Positions 46,369 to 57,344 of a DNA stretch of 64,000 bases are shown in pieces. Origin of the DNA: Oceanobacillus sojae (GTDB lineage: Bacteria > Bacillota > Bacilli > Bacillales > Amphibacillaceae); the NCBI RefSeq assembly GCF_007991515.1, contig NZ_BJYM01000007.1:1-64000 (forward strand), read 5' to 3'. Every line of letters begins with the position of its first letter. The stretch's first letter is position 1. The notes under the pieces were generated by a model. That model worked only from the letters and a program-made list of their open reading frames with translations, ran no database searches and had not been told where the DNA came from. Made by a program: the position numbers and the translations under genes.

Positions 46369-48057
46369 TTAAAGCTTCTCAGGAGCTTTAATACCAAGCA
46401 ATTTCAACCCTTCCTTCAATACAATCGCAACAGATTTCACCAATGCCAGTCTGCTGCTTTGCTCTGCATCATCAGCTAATATTTTGACCTGACCATAATA
46501 TTTATTAAAATCCTGGCTTAATTTCAAAACATATTTTGCGATAACTGATGGTTCAGCCTGCTGAAAGCTTTTTTCGATTACATTTGGAAAATCCATTAGT
46601 ATTTTGATGACGGTCCAGCTGTATGAATCGGTGAGCCCGCTGACAGAAAGGTTATTTTCAGCAGAAGCTTTCCGAAGAATAGAGCAGGAACGGGCGTGTG
46701 TATATTGCACATAAAGCCCTGTAGAACCTTCAAATTTCAGCATCTCAACCAGATTGAATTCAATATTATTTTGGCGTTCATTCTTTAAATCATGAAAAAT
46801 AATTGCTCCGACACCGACCATTTTTGCTACTTCTTCTTTATTTTCCAGTTCCGGATTTTTAGTTTTAATATTTTTGTAAGCCAGATCAATGGCTTCTTTG
46901 ATAACATCCTCCAGCAGCACAACTTTTCCTTTTCTGGTCGACATTTTCTTTCCATCTTTTAAAATAAAACCGAATGGAACATGCTTTAATGAAGCTGCCC
47001 AGTCATAGCCCATTTTCTGGAGCACAAGGAATAACTGTTCGAAATGAAGGCGCTGCTCCTGTCCGACGATATAGAAGGATTTTTCAAAATGATAGGCCCT
47101 GCTCCGGTAAATAGCTGCTGCTAAATCCCGGGTTGCATATAATGTAGCGCCATCTTTCTTTTTGATTAAGCATGGCGGCATATTCTCAGCTGCTAATTCA
47201 ACTACCTCAGCTCCATCTGAAAGAGACAGGAGATCTTTGTTTTTTAATTCTTGGACAACCTTGTCCATTTTATCATTATAAAATGCTTCGCCATCATAGG
47301 AGTCAAATGCAATATCCAGCAGTTCATAAATTTTCGCAAATTCCTTCAGTGATTCTTCTCTGAACCATTTCCACAGCTGATTTGCTTCTTCATTCCCAGA
47401 TTCTAATTGTTTAAACCAAAAACGGGCTTTATCCTCTAAGTGGGGATGTTTTTCCGCTTGTTCGTGAAACATCACATATAGATAAAAGAGCTCTTTAATT
47501 GGGTTCTCTCGTACTTTTTCTTCTAAACCCCATTTTTTATAAGCAGTAATAAGCTTGCCAAATTGTGTTCCCCAGTCACCAAGATGATTTATTCGAATGG
47601 CTTTATAGCCATATTTTTCTGAGATATTAGCAAGTGCATTGCCAATAACAGTAGAACGTAAATGGCCCATGGAGAAAGGTTTGGCGATGTTTGGTGATGA
47701 GAAATCTAAAGTAACTATCTTTCCAGCACCGGCTGAAGACGAACCGTAGTCTTCTTTCTCAGTATTAATACGCCGAATTACTTGTTTACTGACGACTTGT
47801 TTGTTTAAAAAACCATTTAAATAAGGTCCTTCTGCCACTGTCTTTTCTAAAAAAGGTGCATCTATTTTTGTAGATAACTCTTTGGCTATTTGCTGCGGAG
47901 CTTTTTTTAGTTTTTTTGCTAAGGTAAAGCAAGGGAACGCTAAATCGCCATGAGTATTATATTTTGGTTCCTCTATCAATGAATGAATTTCATCCACTTC
48001 CGATAACCCTTGTAAATGGGTATAAATTTCTTCCGCAAATTGCTGACGGTAATTCAT
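46369..48057 (-). CDS. argS: Arginyl-tRNA synthetase
   Basis: A 562-residue class I synthetase. N-terminal additional domain (about 1-85), the HIGH-type motif in SPNIAKPFSMGHLRSTVIGN, the KMSK-type motif MSTRKGK, and the C-terminal anticodon-binding DALR domain (about 445-562) are present. It charges tRNA-Arg. GGAGGAG precedes the ATG. A T-box leader with an Arg specifier controls it. A second argS may exist elsewhere in such genomes; that cannot be seen here. Confidence 0.96.
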   Translation of the reverse strand: MNYRQQFAEEIYTHLQGLSEVDEIHSLIEEPKYNTHGDLAFPCFTLAKKLKKAPQQIAKELSTKIDAPFLEKTVAEGPYLNGFLNKQVVSKQVIRRINTEKEDYGSSSAGAGKIVTLDFSSPNIAKPFSMGHLRSTVIGNALANISEKYGYKAIRINHLGDWGTQFGKLITAYKKWGLEEKVRENPIKELFYLYVMFHEQAEKHPHLEDKARFWFKQLESGNEEANQLWKWFREESLKEFAKIYELLDIAFDSYDGEAFYNDKMDKVVQELKNKDLLSLSDGAEVVELAAENMPPCLIKKKDGATLYATRDLAAAIYRSRAYHFEKSFYIVGQEQRLHFEQLFLVLQKMGYDWAASLKHVPFGFILKDGKKMSTRKGKVVLLEDVIKEAIDLAYKNIKTKNPELENKEEVAKMVGVGAIIFHDLKNERQNNIEFNLVEMLKFEGSTGLYVQYTHARSCSILRKASAENNLSVSGLTDSYSWTVIKILMDFPNVIEKSFQQAEPSVIAKYVLKLSQDFNKYYGQVKILADDAEQSSRLALVKSVAIVLKEGLKLLGIKAPEKL

Positions 48058-48102
48058 GATCTACTCCTCCAATACGATTAAACGTGAAATTTAAAAACAT
48101 AA

Positions 48103-48389
48103 AAAAACCCGTCTCCATGATGTAACATAGAGACGAGTTTATTCGCGGTACCACCCTAATTGCTCCTATATATAACTAATAAAGCTTTAGACTTTAATCA
48201 GAAATAAATAAGAACCTTCTTATATTATTTTTAACGGAATAACCCGGCATATCCTACTGATTGTTCAGACAGCACCTCTGAAGTGCGTTTCATTATATTC
48301 TGTACTGTCAGGCTTCCACCATCTCCTGACTCGCTGCTGTACATGATATATAACTACTCTCTTCATCAACGGTAATATATTAATGCTAT
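48103..48389 (-). promoter_or_regulatory. T-box riboswitch (tRNA-Arg) in the argS leader
   Basis: On the minus strand the conserved T-box AGGGTGGTACCGCG lies at 48157-48144. It is followed by a terminator stem, CTCGTCTC with GAGACGGG, and a T-run (about 48140-48105). Stem I is visible upstream (GAGTCAGGAGATGGTGGAAGCCTGAC), and the specifier position GAAA-CGC-ACTTCAGAGG gives CGC, an arginine codon, at 48287-48285. Uncharged tRNA-Arg should cause read-through into argS. Confidence 0.92.
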
Positions 48390-48417
48390 ATTATACAGAG
48401 ATTTTCCAAAATAACAA
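48390..48417 (-). promoter_or_regulatory. Promoter of the argS T-box transcript
   Basis: On the minus strand, -35 TTGTTA (48417-48412), 16-bp spacer, and -10 TATAAT (48395-48390). Transcription would start a few bases before stem I of the T-box. The plus-strand spacer 48420-48680 shows no other feature. Confidence 0.6.
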
Positions 48418-48681
48418 GTACTCATTCATAAATATTTGGAGAAGTATCGGAAGAACTCAAACAATTGTTGGTTACTTGAAAACAGTTTATATGGAGTTTG
48501 AAAAAGTCTGCAAAGAAGTAATATTATAATGAGCGGACTTTCGAATGTCAAAATTGCATAAACCTTGTCAATCATAGTTTTTAATGAAGTACATTAAGTA
48601 AGAGACTTCTCCTCTACGTTTTTTGTACGGATTATGCTAAAATGTATATCAGTTAGCTTTGTTGAAGAGAGGAGCTTCAAA

Positions 48682-49620
48682 ATGGTATCAACCGTCTGTA
48701 CAAAGGATTTACTAGATCGGTTTAATTTACAGTTAGTAGCAGGAGAAGAAGGAGTTCACCGTGAAATTATAACAAGTGATATTTCACGCCCAGGATTGGA
48801 AATGACGGGCTTTTTTGACTATTATCCAAGGGAGCGTCTACAATTAATTGGTAAGACAGAATTAGCTTACTTTTTGGGACTGAATGCTGCAGAAAGAAAG
48901 CAGCGTGCTGAAAATCTATGTACGGATGTAACTCCGGGAATTATCATTTCCCGTGGCATGGATGTACCAGAAGAATTTTTTGAAGCATCGAAGCATTCTG
49001 GCGTACCAATCATACAATCACCGCGGACAACGACGCGGGTATTGAGTCGTTTAACCAATTACTTAGAATCTAAATTTGCACCATTTACGGCGGTGCATGG
49101 TGTGTTAATAGATATTTACGGCGTCGGTGTCTTAATTATCGGACAAAGTGGTGTTGGTAAAAGTGAAACAGCACTGGAATTAGTTAAAAGAGGGCATCGT
49201 CTTGTAGCAGATGATAATGTGGAAATCCGGCAAGAGGATTATGAGAGTCTGATTGGCAATGCACCTGCACTTATTGAACATTTACTGGAAATAAGGGGCC
49301 TGGGTATTATTAATGTAATGACATTATTTGGCGCAAGCTCGATCCGCAGCCAAAAACGGATTTCGATGGTTATTCAATTGGAAAATTGGGATAATAAAAA
49401 ACAGTATGACCGTTTAGGATTAGATGAAGATACGATGAAGATTATGGATGTCCATCTGCCAAAAGCAACAATACCTGTCAGACCGGGAAGAAACCTGGCT
49501 GTTATTATTGAAGTAGCTGCTATGAATTTCCGGTTGAAACGGATGGGTGTGAATACGGCAGAAGAGTTTTCAGATCGTTTAACAAAAATGATTGAACAAG
49601 GTGATTTAGAATCACAATAG
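48682..49620 (+). CDS. hprK: HPr kinase/phosphorylase
   Basis: A 312-residue bifunctional enzyme that phosphorylates HPr at Ser46 and reverses it, setting CcpA-dependent catabolite control. Walker [10 protein letters not shown] (about 154-162), the capping motif with DDNVEIRQ, and the HPrK signature [11 protein letters not shown] are intact. The ATG at 48682 follows AGAGGAG; the frame is open for 16 earlier codons without a ribosome site. First gene of hprK-lgt-yvoD-ppaX-yvoF. Confidence 0.96.
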   Translation: MVSTVCTKDLLDRFNLQLVAGEEGVHREIITSDISRPGLEMTGFFDYYPRERLQLIGKTELAYFLGLNAAERKQRAENLCTDVTPGIIISRGMDVPEEFFEASKHSGVPIIQSPRTTTRVLSRLTNYLESKFAPFTAVHGVLIDIYGVGVLIIGQSGVGKSETALELVKRGHRLVADDNVEIRQEDYESLIGNAPALIEHLLEIRGLGIINVMTLFGASSIRSQKRISMVIQLENWDNKKQYDRLGLDEDTMKIMDVHLPKATIPVRPGRNLAVIIEVAAMNFRLKRMGVNTAEEFSDRLTKMIEQGDLESQ

Positions 49621-49634
49621 GAGGTAGGATATAG

Positions 49635-50504
49635 ATGATTGGGACAAGTGCTCCTATTGATCGTGTATTTTTAGAAATTGGTCCATTAACAATTTATTGG
49701 TATGGAATCATTATTGCTGTTGGAGCTGTATTAGCAGTTTATTTAGCTACGAGAGAAGCGGAAAGAGTTGGATTGGGCAAAGAGACCATTATGGATTTCA
49801 TTATTTTTGCTGTACCAATTGCGATTATCTCCGCAAGAATTTATTACGTAATCTTTGAATTTGACCAATATGCCAATGGTCCTTTATGGAAAATGTTTGC
49901 CACCTGGGAGGGCGGAATCGCTATTCATGGGGCTGTAATTGGCGGTGTGATTACAGCTATTGTTTTTGCAAAAGTAAAGAAAATATCATTTTGGCGTCTG
50001 GCTGATGTCGTTGCACCCAGTTTAATATTGGGACAGGCAATTGGGCGCTGGGGGAATTTCGTGAATCAGGAAGCGCATGGCGGTCCAATTTCTGAGGCTG
50101 CGTATGAAAGCTTTCATCAGTATTTGCCGGACTTTATTATGAACCAGATGGTCATTGATGGTGTGATGTATCATCCGACATTTTTATATGAATCTGCCTG
50201 GAATTTCCTGATATTTTTTGGCCTGTTACTTTTCCGTAGAATAAATCCAAAACGCGGAATGGTATTCTTAATGTATGCTGTCACGTATTCCATCGGCCGT
50301 TTTTTCATAGAAGGGCTTCGGACAGACAGTTTATATATTATTGGTGATCTGAGGACGGCACAGGTTGTATCTATCTTAACAATCACAGCCGGAATTATTC
50401 TCATGCTATACAGGCTCATGACAACAGACGAGCGTTATCTTGACACACCAATGACAAAAAAGTATCCGAATAAAAGAAAAAAGAAAAAGAAGAAAAGGAA
50501 ATAA
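49635..50504 (+). CDS. lgt: Prolipoprotein diacylglyceryl transferase
   Basis: A 289-residue membrane enzyme with about seven helices that lipidates the Cys of prolipoproteins such as the PBP and CccB in this window. The signature GRWGNFVNQEAHGGP is intact, and HG in GIAIHGAVIGG and the YxxxRFFIEGLR-like SIGRFFIEGLRTD are present. The C-terminus is strongly basic (KKKKKKRK). GGAGG precedes the ATG. Confidence 0.96.
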   Translation: MIGTSAPIDRVFLEIGPLTIYWYGIIIAVGAVLAVYLATREAERVGLGKETIMDFIIFAVPIAIISARIYYVIFEFDQYANGPLWKMFATWEGGIAIHGAVIGGVITAIVFAKVKKISFWRLADVVAPSLILGQAIGRWGNFVNQEAHGGPISEAAYESFHQYLPDFIMNQMVIDGVMYHPTFLYESAWNFLIFFGLLLFRRINPKRGMVFLMYAVTYSIGRFFIEGLRTDSLYIIGDLRTAQVVSILTITAGIILMLYRLMTTDERYLDTPMTKKYPNKRKKKKKKRK

Positions 50505-50560
50505 AGTGAAACTTGATTTATCGGGTGGTTTTTCCCGCTAAGAATAAGGAATACAAGCTA

Positions 50561-50735
50561 ACACTGCGATTACTCGCCCCATCAAAAACATTTGGGGAAA
50601 CGCTTGTGTGACCAACATCGTGTTGGCCTGAACCAATCAGGAGATGAAGAGCCCGTTTTCATCCAACGAAAAAACTGATTTTACCATATAAATCAGGATG
50701 AATTACGGGCACTCATGCCGTGATGAAGCAAACGT
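50561..50735. repeat. Interspersed repeat element between lgt and yvoD
   Basis: The lgt-yvoD spacer is 255 bp and contains foldable blocks: CCAACA-TCG-TGTTGG (50612-50626), CCTGA/TCAGG (50627-50641) and a GCCCG...CGGGC pair. Its left end (50564-50588) is shared with 126-150. The base content is richer in GC than nearby spacers. It interrupts an otherwise tight operon. Boundaries are approximate. Confidence 0.6.
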
Positions 50736-50759
50736 GTTAAGCTGAAATGAGGTAAGAAA

Positions 50760-51707
50760 ATGAAAGGAACGCTTTACAGGGGGTTAATTCAGGGATTAAA
50801 GACTACATTAAAGCTTGGGAAAGTTATTTTTCCGATTACATTAATTATAACGATATTGCAGTTTACACCTGTTTTCCCTTGGTTTATGAATATCATCTCC
50901 CCACTTATGGGGTTATTTGGTTTATCAGGGGAAGCTGCTGTTCCGCTTGTTTTAGGGAATGGATTAAATTTATACGCAGGGATTGCAGCGATTATTTCTT
51001 TTGATTTTACCGTCAAGGAAGTATTTATTATGGCAGTTATGCTGTCTTTTTCCCATAATCTATTTATTGAATCTGCTGTGGCAACAAGTGTAGGAGTAAG
51101 GTGGTGGATTATCGTTGGAATCCGGGTTGGACTTGCTGTGATATCCGGACTTTTGATTAATTTATTCTGGTCTGGCGGCTCAGAGCTTGCTCAATACGGT
51201 TTTATTTCCAGCAATGAAGTGGTCCTGAATAATTGGTGGGAAATTGGGCTTCATGGTGCTCAAGCGGCTGCTATAGCTATTGTTCAATTAGCCTGTATCG
51301 TTATCCCGTTAATGATTATCATGCAAATTATGCGGGAGCTTGGCTGGATGACTGCCATGTCAAATAAATTAGCTCCATTTATGAAGCTGCTGGGAATAGA
51401 TAAGCGTGCTTCCATGACAATGGTTGCCGGTCTTACTATCGGACTTGCCTTTGGTGCCGGGCTCATGATGCAGGCTGTAAAAGAAGATAATGTGCCGAAG
51501 AAGGATATGTATTTAGCATTAATATTTCTTGTATCCTGCCATGCTGTTGTGGAGGACACGCTTGTCTTTATTCCGCTTGGAATTCCAGTTTGGCCATTAT
51601 TAATTATCCGATTATCTGTAGCGATTATTTTGACGATGGTTATTGCTTATTTTTGGAAGAAGGAAGAAAGGAAAGTGCAACATGAGCATTCGTACCATTC
51701 TGTTTGA
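50760..51707 (+). CDS. yvoD: Nucleoside recognition (gate) domain membrane protein YvoD
   Basis: A 315-residue polytopic membrane protein with two gate-like halves (LGKVIFPITLIITILQF ... LGNGLNLYAGIAAI and the C-terminal IIMQIMRELGWMTAM ... GLTIGLAFGAGLMMQAV), typical of the nucleoside-recognition domain family and of YvoD. Transport substrate is unknown. GAGGTAAG precedes the ATG. Its end overlaps the ppaX start by 26 bases. Confidence 0.85.
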   Translation: MKGTLYRGLIQGLKTTLKLGKVIFPITLIITILQFTPVFPWFMNIISPLMGLFGLSGEAAVPLVLGNGLNLYAGIAAIISFDFTVKEVFIMAVMLSFSHNLFIESAVATSVGVRWWIIVGIRVGLAVISGLLINLFWSGGSELAQYGFISSNEVVLNNWWEIGLHGAQAAAIAIVQLACIVIPLMIIMQIMRELGWMTAMSNKLAPFMKLLGIDKRASMTMVAGLTIGLAFGAGLMMQAVKEDNVPKKDMYLALIFLVSCHAVVEDTLVFIPLGIPVWPLLIIRLSVAIILTMVIAYFWKKEERKVQHEHSYHSV

Positions 51708-52317
51708 TTTAGACGGAACGTTATTAAATACAAATGAGCTTATACGTGCTTCATTTGAACATACATTTGAAAAATTTAATATGCAGTTTACCCCGGAAGA
51801 AATAAAACATCTTAATGGCCCGCCATTAAATGAAACCTTTTATGAAATAAACCCGGAGCTGTCTGAACGAATGACAGCCGCATACCGGGAGTATAATATG
51901 AGAGAGCATGACCGTTATGTAGAAGCTTTTCCATATGTTTATGAAACAATCAAGCAGCTGTATGATAAAGGTATTACATTGGGAATTGTAAGTACGAAAA
52001 TTAAAAAAACAGTTATGATGGGATTGGATTTAACCAGACTGACAGATTTCTTCTCTGTTATTATTACTTATGATGATGTGACACTTAAAAAACCTGATCC
52101 AGAACCGGTAGAAAAAGCAATGAAGCTGGTGAATGCGGATCCTGAAACAACCTTAATGGTAGGAGATAATTTTCATGATATTGTTTCAGGACAGCGTGCT
52201 GGTACACAAACGGCGGCGGTAAGCTGGTCTGAGAAAACAGAAGACTTTTTAAAAAGCTATCATCCAACATATTATTTGGATACAATGAGGGATTTATTAA
52301 CAGTGGCAGGTGAATAG
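51682..52317 (+). CDS. ppaX: Pyrophosphatase PpaX (HAD family)
   Basis: A 211-residue HAD hydrolase: nucleophile motif LFDLDGTLLNTNE, cap domain about 16-85, motif II VST, motif III KKPDPEP and motif IV VGDNFHD. PpaX removes pyrophosphate made when HprK dephosphorylates HPr-Ser-P, consistent with clustering with hprK. The ATG at 51682 follows GAAAGGAAAG and overlaps yvoD; a longer open frame upstream belongs to that overlap. Confidence 0.93.
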   Translation: MSIRTILFDLDGTLLNTNELIRASFEHTFEKFNMQFTPEEIKHLNGPPLNETFYEINPELSERMTAAYREYNMREHDRYVEAFPYVYETIKQLYDKGITLGIVSTKIKKTVMMGLDLTRLTDFFSVIITYDDVTLKKPDPEPVEKAMKLVNADPETTLMVGDNFHDIVSGQRAGTQTAAVSWSEKTEDFLKSYHPTYYLDTMRDLLTVAGE

Positions 52318-52319
52318 TC

Positions 52320-52841
52320 ATGCGGAGAACTGAAAGGTATAAAGTCCATCATAAAGCAAATTCTTTATGGCAGATGTACAGTACGGTGTCTTTTTTTAAA
52401 ATAGTAAAAAATTTTATTGTGATTCAGATTGCTCGTTATACTCCTTTTTTAAGAATGAAAAATTGGATGTATCGGCATTTTTTGCGCATGAAGGTAGGCG
52501 ACCGTACATCATTTGCTTTAATGGCAATGCCTGATTCCATGTTCCCGGAAAAAATTAAAGTTGGAAATAACAGTATTATTGGTTATAATACAACGATTTT
52601 AGCGCATGAATATTTAATAACAGAATATCGTTTGGGTGAGGTGCATATCGGTAATGAGGTGATGATAGGCGCCAACTCGACGATATTACCGGGAGTGCAT
52701 ATCGGCGATGGAGCGATTATTTCTGCTGCGACACTGGTACATAAAGATGTTCCCGCTGGAGCTTTTGCCGGGGGAAATCCGATGCGGATTATTTATACGA
52801 AGGAAGAAATGGAATCGCGTAAGCTGCCGGATAATGATTGA
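52320..52841 (+). CDS. yvoF: Acyltransferase YvoF (left-handed beta-helix)
   Basis: A 173-residue hexapeptide-repeat transferase: repeats IKVGNNSIIGYNTTILA, VHIGNEVMIGANSTILPGVHIGDGAIISAATLVHKDVPAGAFAGGNPMRII form the beta-helix. The substrate is unknown. Starts two bases after the ppaX stop, so it is co-translated. Conserved at this place in Bacillus. Confidence 0.88.
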   Translation: MRRTERYKVHHKANSLWQMYSTVSFFKIVKNFIVIQIARYTPFLRMKNWMYRHFLRMKVGDRTSFALMAMPDSMFPEKIKVGNNSIIGYNTTILAHEYLITEYRLGEVHIGNEVMIGANSTILPGVHIGDGAIISAATLVHKDVPAGAFAGGNPMRIIYTKEEMESRKLPDND

Positions 52842-52856
52842 AAGGAGGGAGCTCTG

Positions 52857-53405
52857 ATGCAATTACCTGCTGGTATACTGCCTGCTGTAAGGCGCATGAA
52901 GGATTTTGAGAAGGTGTTGGAAAGTAATCATGAATACATTATTATTTTAGAATCAAGATTAGTCCAGCTGAAAAGTATGATTGATTACAGTCACCGTGCA
53001 AATAAAAAGGTATTTATCCATTTTGACTTAATTCAGGGGCTGAAAGCAGATGAATACGGGATGGAATTCCTGCATCGGGAAATAAAACCTGATGGTATAT
53101 TAACGACACGCGGAAATGTGGTTGCAGCTGCAAAAAAGCATAAATTGCTGGCCATTCAACGTGTCTTTATATTAGACAGTGCTGCATTAGAGCAGAGTAT
53201 AAAGCTTATCCATCGATTTGAGCCGGATTACGTGGAAATTTTGCCGGGTCTGGTGCCGGAAGTAATTGAAGAGATTACCGGAGAAACCGATATTCCTGTT
53301 ATTGCCGGTGGGTTAATTAAAGAGGAAAATCATGTTACTCAGGCACTGAATGCTGGAGCGGTAGCCGTATCTACATCAAGCCGCAAGCTTTGGAATCTTT
53401 CATAA
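52857..53405 (+). CDS. glpP: Glycerol uptake operon antiterminator GlpP
   Basis: A 182-residue TIM-barrel-like RNA-binding antiterminator: ILPAVRRMKDFEKVLES, FIHFDLIQGLKADEYGMEFL, PDGILTTRG, FVD-type VFILDSAALEQS and PVIAGGLIKEENHVTQALNAGAVAVSTS. It binds glycerol-3-phosphate and the leaders of glp genes to allow read-through. AAAGGAGG precedes the ATG. Matching leader motifs lie at 53672 (glpK) and 57497 (glpD). Confidence 0.95.
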   Translation: MQLPAGILPAVRRMKDFEKVLESNHEYIIILESRLVQLKSMIDYSHRANKKVFIHFDLIQGLKADEYGMEFLHREIKPDGILTTRGNVVAAAKKHKLLAIQRVFILDSAALEQSIKLIHRFEPDYVEILPGLVPEVIEEITGETDIPVIAGGLIKEENHVTQALNAGAVAVSTSSRKLWNLS

Positions 53406-53406
53406 T

Positions 53407-53442
53407 AGAAAAAACAGCACCTGTATCGGTGCTGTTTTTTCT
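53407..53442 (+). terminator. glpP terminator
   Basis: Perfect 15-bp stem AGAAAAAACAGCACC / GGTGCTGTTTTTTCT, 6-nt loop. It ends the hprK-glpP unit. Confidence 0.88.
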
Positions 53443-53624
53443 ATGTTGAGGTATGAAATTAGAATAAAGAAAAAATGGAACAACTTTGATTATATATAAA
53501 AGTGTTAATCGGCTTTGTTCGATTTTTGTGTCCAGCCTTATTCATATAATTTCAGATCGGAATTTTCTTTTCTTTCCACCACTGTTATTGATTCAAAAAC
53601 AAGAAATCCTGCTGATTCAATGAA

Positions 53625-53653
53625 TTGACAACGCTTGCAATTTGTTTTATTCT
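53625..53653 (+). promoter_or_regulatory. glpK promoter overlapped by a cre site
   Basis: -35 TTGACA (53625-53630), 17-bp spacer, -10 TATTCT (53648-53653). TGACAACGCTTGCA (53626-53639) matches the cre consensus at 12 of 14 positions and overlaps the -35, so CcpA should repress glpK when glucose is present. Transcription would start near 53660. Confidence 0.75.
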
Positions 53654-53671
53654 ATACTTAAACTAATCGTG

Positions 53672-53739
53672 ATGGAGAGAAGGAGCCCGCGCAAATGTGT
53701 ACCAGGATAAGAATGGTGCTATTTGTTTGCGGGCTTTTT
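53672..53739 (+). promoter_or_regulatory. GlpP-responsive leader terminator of glpK
   Basis: ATGGAGAGA at 53672-53680 is followed after four bases by the terminator stem GCCCGC-GCAAAT (53685-53696) with ATTTG-TT-TGCGGGC (53721-53734) and TTTTT. The same motif and layout occur before glpD (57497). This fits control by GlpP antitermination. The untranslated leader runs on to 53893 with nothing else recognisable. Confidence 0.8.
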
Positions 53740-53890
53740 CTACTTATCATTTTCCTCCTTGGTGTAAAAGTCACAGGTTTTATCTTTTTCTAAACTTATT
53801 CTGACATGGTATGATTATTTGGTTGTAGAAATAAAGGATAAGCCTTGTGGAATATCCTTATATGTTTAAAAAAGCACAATGGAGGAATAG

Positions 53891-55393
<1,503 letters not shown>

Positions 55394-55542
55394 TACCTGG
55401 TTATTTATAGAAGTAATATAGATTAAGATGTTTTGGAAAGCTGTATATTGGTAAGAGGCTGAAGATAATTTAGGAATCAATTTGAATTTTTAACATAGAT
55501 ACTGGGATTGATTCATTTCATTAAAAATCTGGAGGGGTAGAA

Positions 55543-56541
55543 ATGAAAAAAATAATCAATAATCCAAGTAATGTAATTCAAGACATGGTAAAAGGAATGA
55601 CTCTTGCAAACGATGGACAGTGGGTACAGGTAGAAAACACAAACGTTATTCGTCGCAAGGAGCTGTCTCAAGGGAAGGTCGGCCTGGTCAGCGGCGGTGG
55701 AAGCGGACATGAACCAGCCCATGCAGGCTATGTCGGCAAAGGGATGTTAGATGCAGCTGTTGTTGGAGAAGTATTTACCTCTCCGACACCAGATCAGATT
55801 TTTGAAGCTATTAAAGCAGTTGATCAAGGTAAGGGTGTCCTGCTCATTGTAAAAAACTATACAGGAGACGTTCTAAACTTTGAAATGGCTGGCGAATTAG
55901 CTGAGGCAGAAGGAATTCGCGTTGAGCAGGTAATTGTAAATGATGATATTGCTGTGAAGGACAGTGATTTTACCATTGGCCGCCGCGGGATTGCCGGCAC
56001 TGTATTTGTCCATAAAGCAGCTGGAGCAAAAGCGGAGCAGGGAGCTTCGTTAGACGAAGTGAAAGCTGCTGCAGAAAAGACAATCGAGCAGGTGCGTTCT
56101 ATGGGAATGGCTCTAACATCATGCACAGTTCCTGATGCTGGAAAGCCAAGCTTTCATTTAGATGAAGATGAAATGGAGATAGGGATTGGCATTCATGGAG
56201 AAGCAGGAACGGAACGGAAAAAGATTGCTTCTGCAAAAGAAATAGCGGATGAACTAACAAGCAATATTATTGAAGATGCTGGTCTGGCAGCTGGTGACGA
56301 AGTAGCTGTTATGATTAATGGCATGGGTTCTACACCAGAAATGGAGCTATTTATTGTAAATGGTCATGTCAATGACATGCTGAAGGAAAAACAAATTTCT
56401 GTTCATCAGACATATGTTGGCGAATATATGACATCTCTTGAAATGGCGGGATTTTCTATCACACTATTAAAGGTTGATGAAGAATTAAAGCAGCTGTTAG
56501 CAGAGCCGAGTGAAGCTATCGCTTTTAAAGAGGATATTTAA
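55543..56541 (+). CDS. dhaK: Dihydroxyacetone kinase subunit DhaK
   Basis: A 332-residue substrate-binding subunit of the PTS-type dihydroxyacetone kinase. His56 in GGGSGHEPAH and His218 in GIGIHGEAG are the residues that hold and covalently bind dihydroxyacetone. KNYTGDVLNFEMA and NDDIAV are also conserved. CTGGAGGGG precedes the ATG. It follows glpK by 149 bases and is separated from dhaL by a repeat element. The third subunit, DhaM, is not in the window. Confidence 0.94.
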   Translation: MKKIINNPSNVIQDMVKGMTLANDGQWVQVENTNVIRRKELSQGKVGLVSGGGSGHEPAHAGYVGKGMLDAAVVGEVFTSPTPDQIFEAIKAVDQGKGVLLIVKNYTGDVLNFEMAGELAEAEGIRVEQVIVNDDIAVKDSDFTIGRRGIAGTVFVHKAAGAKAEQGASLDEVKAAAEKTIEQVRSMGMALTSCTVPDAGKPSFHLDEDEMEIGIGIHGEAGTERKKIASAKEIADELTSNIIEDAGLAAGDEVAVMINGMGSTPEMELFIVNGHVNDMLKEKQISVHQTYVGEYMTSLEMAGFSITLLKVDEELKQLLAEPSEAIAFKEDI

Positions 56542-56692
56542 AAAGTCCAATAAAGATGACGCAGCGAAAAGAGGGTCTTCTACTAAAAACGCCCACGTCG
56601 TGTGGGCAACGTAGAAGCCACCGCATCCTGTGGAAGTCTGTTCGTAAAAAGCTCGTCGCCTTGAACTTCTTGGTCCTATTTATCGGACTTTT
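56541..56692. repeat. MITE-like repeat between dhaK and dhaL, with inverted ends
   Basis: The ends AAAAGTCCAATAAA (56541-56554) and TTTATCGGACTTTT (56679-56692) are 14-bp inverted copies with one mismatch. Inside is a hairpin with GCCCAC / GTGGGC and other foldable blocks, all GC-richer than the surroundings. A similar end, AAAAAGTCCGGATAAA, occurs alone at about 57409-57424. There is no open frame. The element touches the dhaK stop codon and splits dhaK from dhaL. Confidence 0.7.
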
Positions 56693-56735
56693 TGAACGCG
56701 CACTTAAAGCATAATGTCAGGAGGAGGTTTTTAAC

Positions 56736-57344
56736 GTGTTAACAATACAATCAGCTCAAGACTGGATGGTAAAAGCAAATGAATATATGCAGGAGAATAA
56801 AGCGTATTTAACAGAGCTTGATCAGGCAATTGGAGACAGTGATCATGGTATTAATATGTCAAGAGGCTTTCAGGAGGTTGTAAAAAAACTTGAGCAATCC
56901 TCATATGATGATGTTGCCACGGTTTTTAAGGATGTTGCAATGACATTAATGTCGAAAGTAGGAGGAGCTTCAGGTCCATTATATGGTACTGCTTTTCTGA
57001 AATTGTCGATGGCAGTGAAAGGGAAGGATACTGTAGACAAGGGTGATATTGCAGCAGGACTGGATGCCGCAGCACAAGGTATTCAGCAACGGGGGAAATC
57101 AACCACTGGAGAAAAAACGATGGTAGATGTTTGGGTGCCAGTTGTTTCCTGGTGGAATGAACAGAGTGAAATCGATGCAGCAGATTTAGAAAAGACAGTA
57201 GAAGAAGCTATGGAATCTACAAAGCCGATGAAAGCAACAAAAGGAAGAGCGTCATATTTGAAGGAAAAGTCTGTCGGTCATATTGATCCAGGATCTGCTT
57301 CCAGCTACTATATATTCAAATCGCTGGCAGAAGTTTTAGCATAA
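56736..57344 (+). CDS. dhaL: Dihydroxyacetone kinase ADP-binding subunit DhaL
   Basis: A 202-residue helical-barrel subunit. The ADP-Mg site is formed by DQAIGDSDHGINMSRGF (Asp residues), the loop KVGGASGPLYGTAF, and GRASYLKEKSVGHIDPGSASS. DhaL keeps ADP bound and is rephosphorylated by the PTS subunit DhaM. The start codon is GTG, fixed by AGGAGGAGG upstream. Works with DhaK to give dihydroxyacetone phosphate. Confidence 0.94.
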   Translation: MLTIQSAQDWMVKANEYMQENKAYLTELDQAIGDSDHGINMSRGFQEVVKKLEQSSYDDVATVFKDVAMTLMSKVGGASGPLYGTAFLKLSMAVKGKDTVDKGDIAAGLDAAAQGIQQRGKSTTGEKTMVDVWVPVVSWWNEQSEIDAADLEKTVEEAMESTKPMKATKGRASYLKEKSVGHIDPGSASSYYIFKSLAEVLA

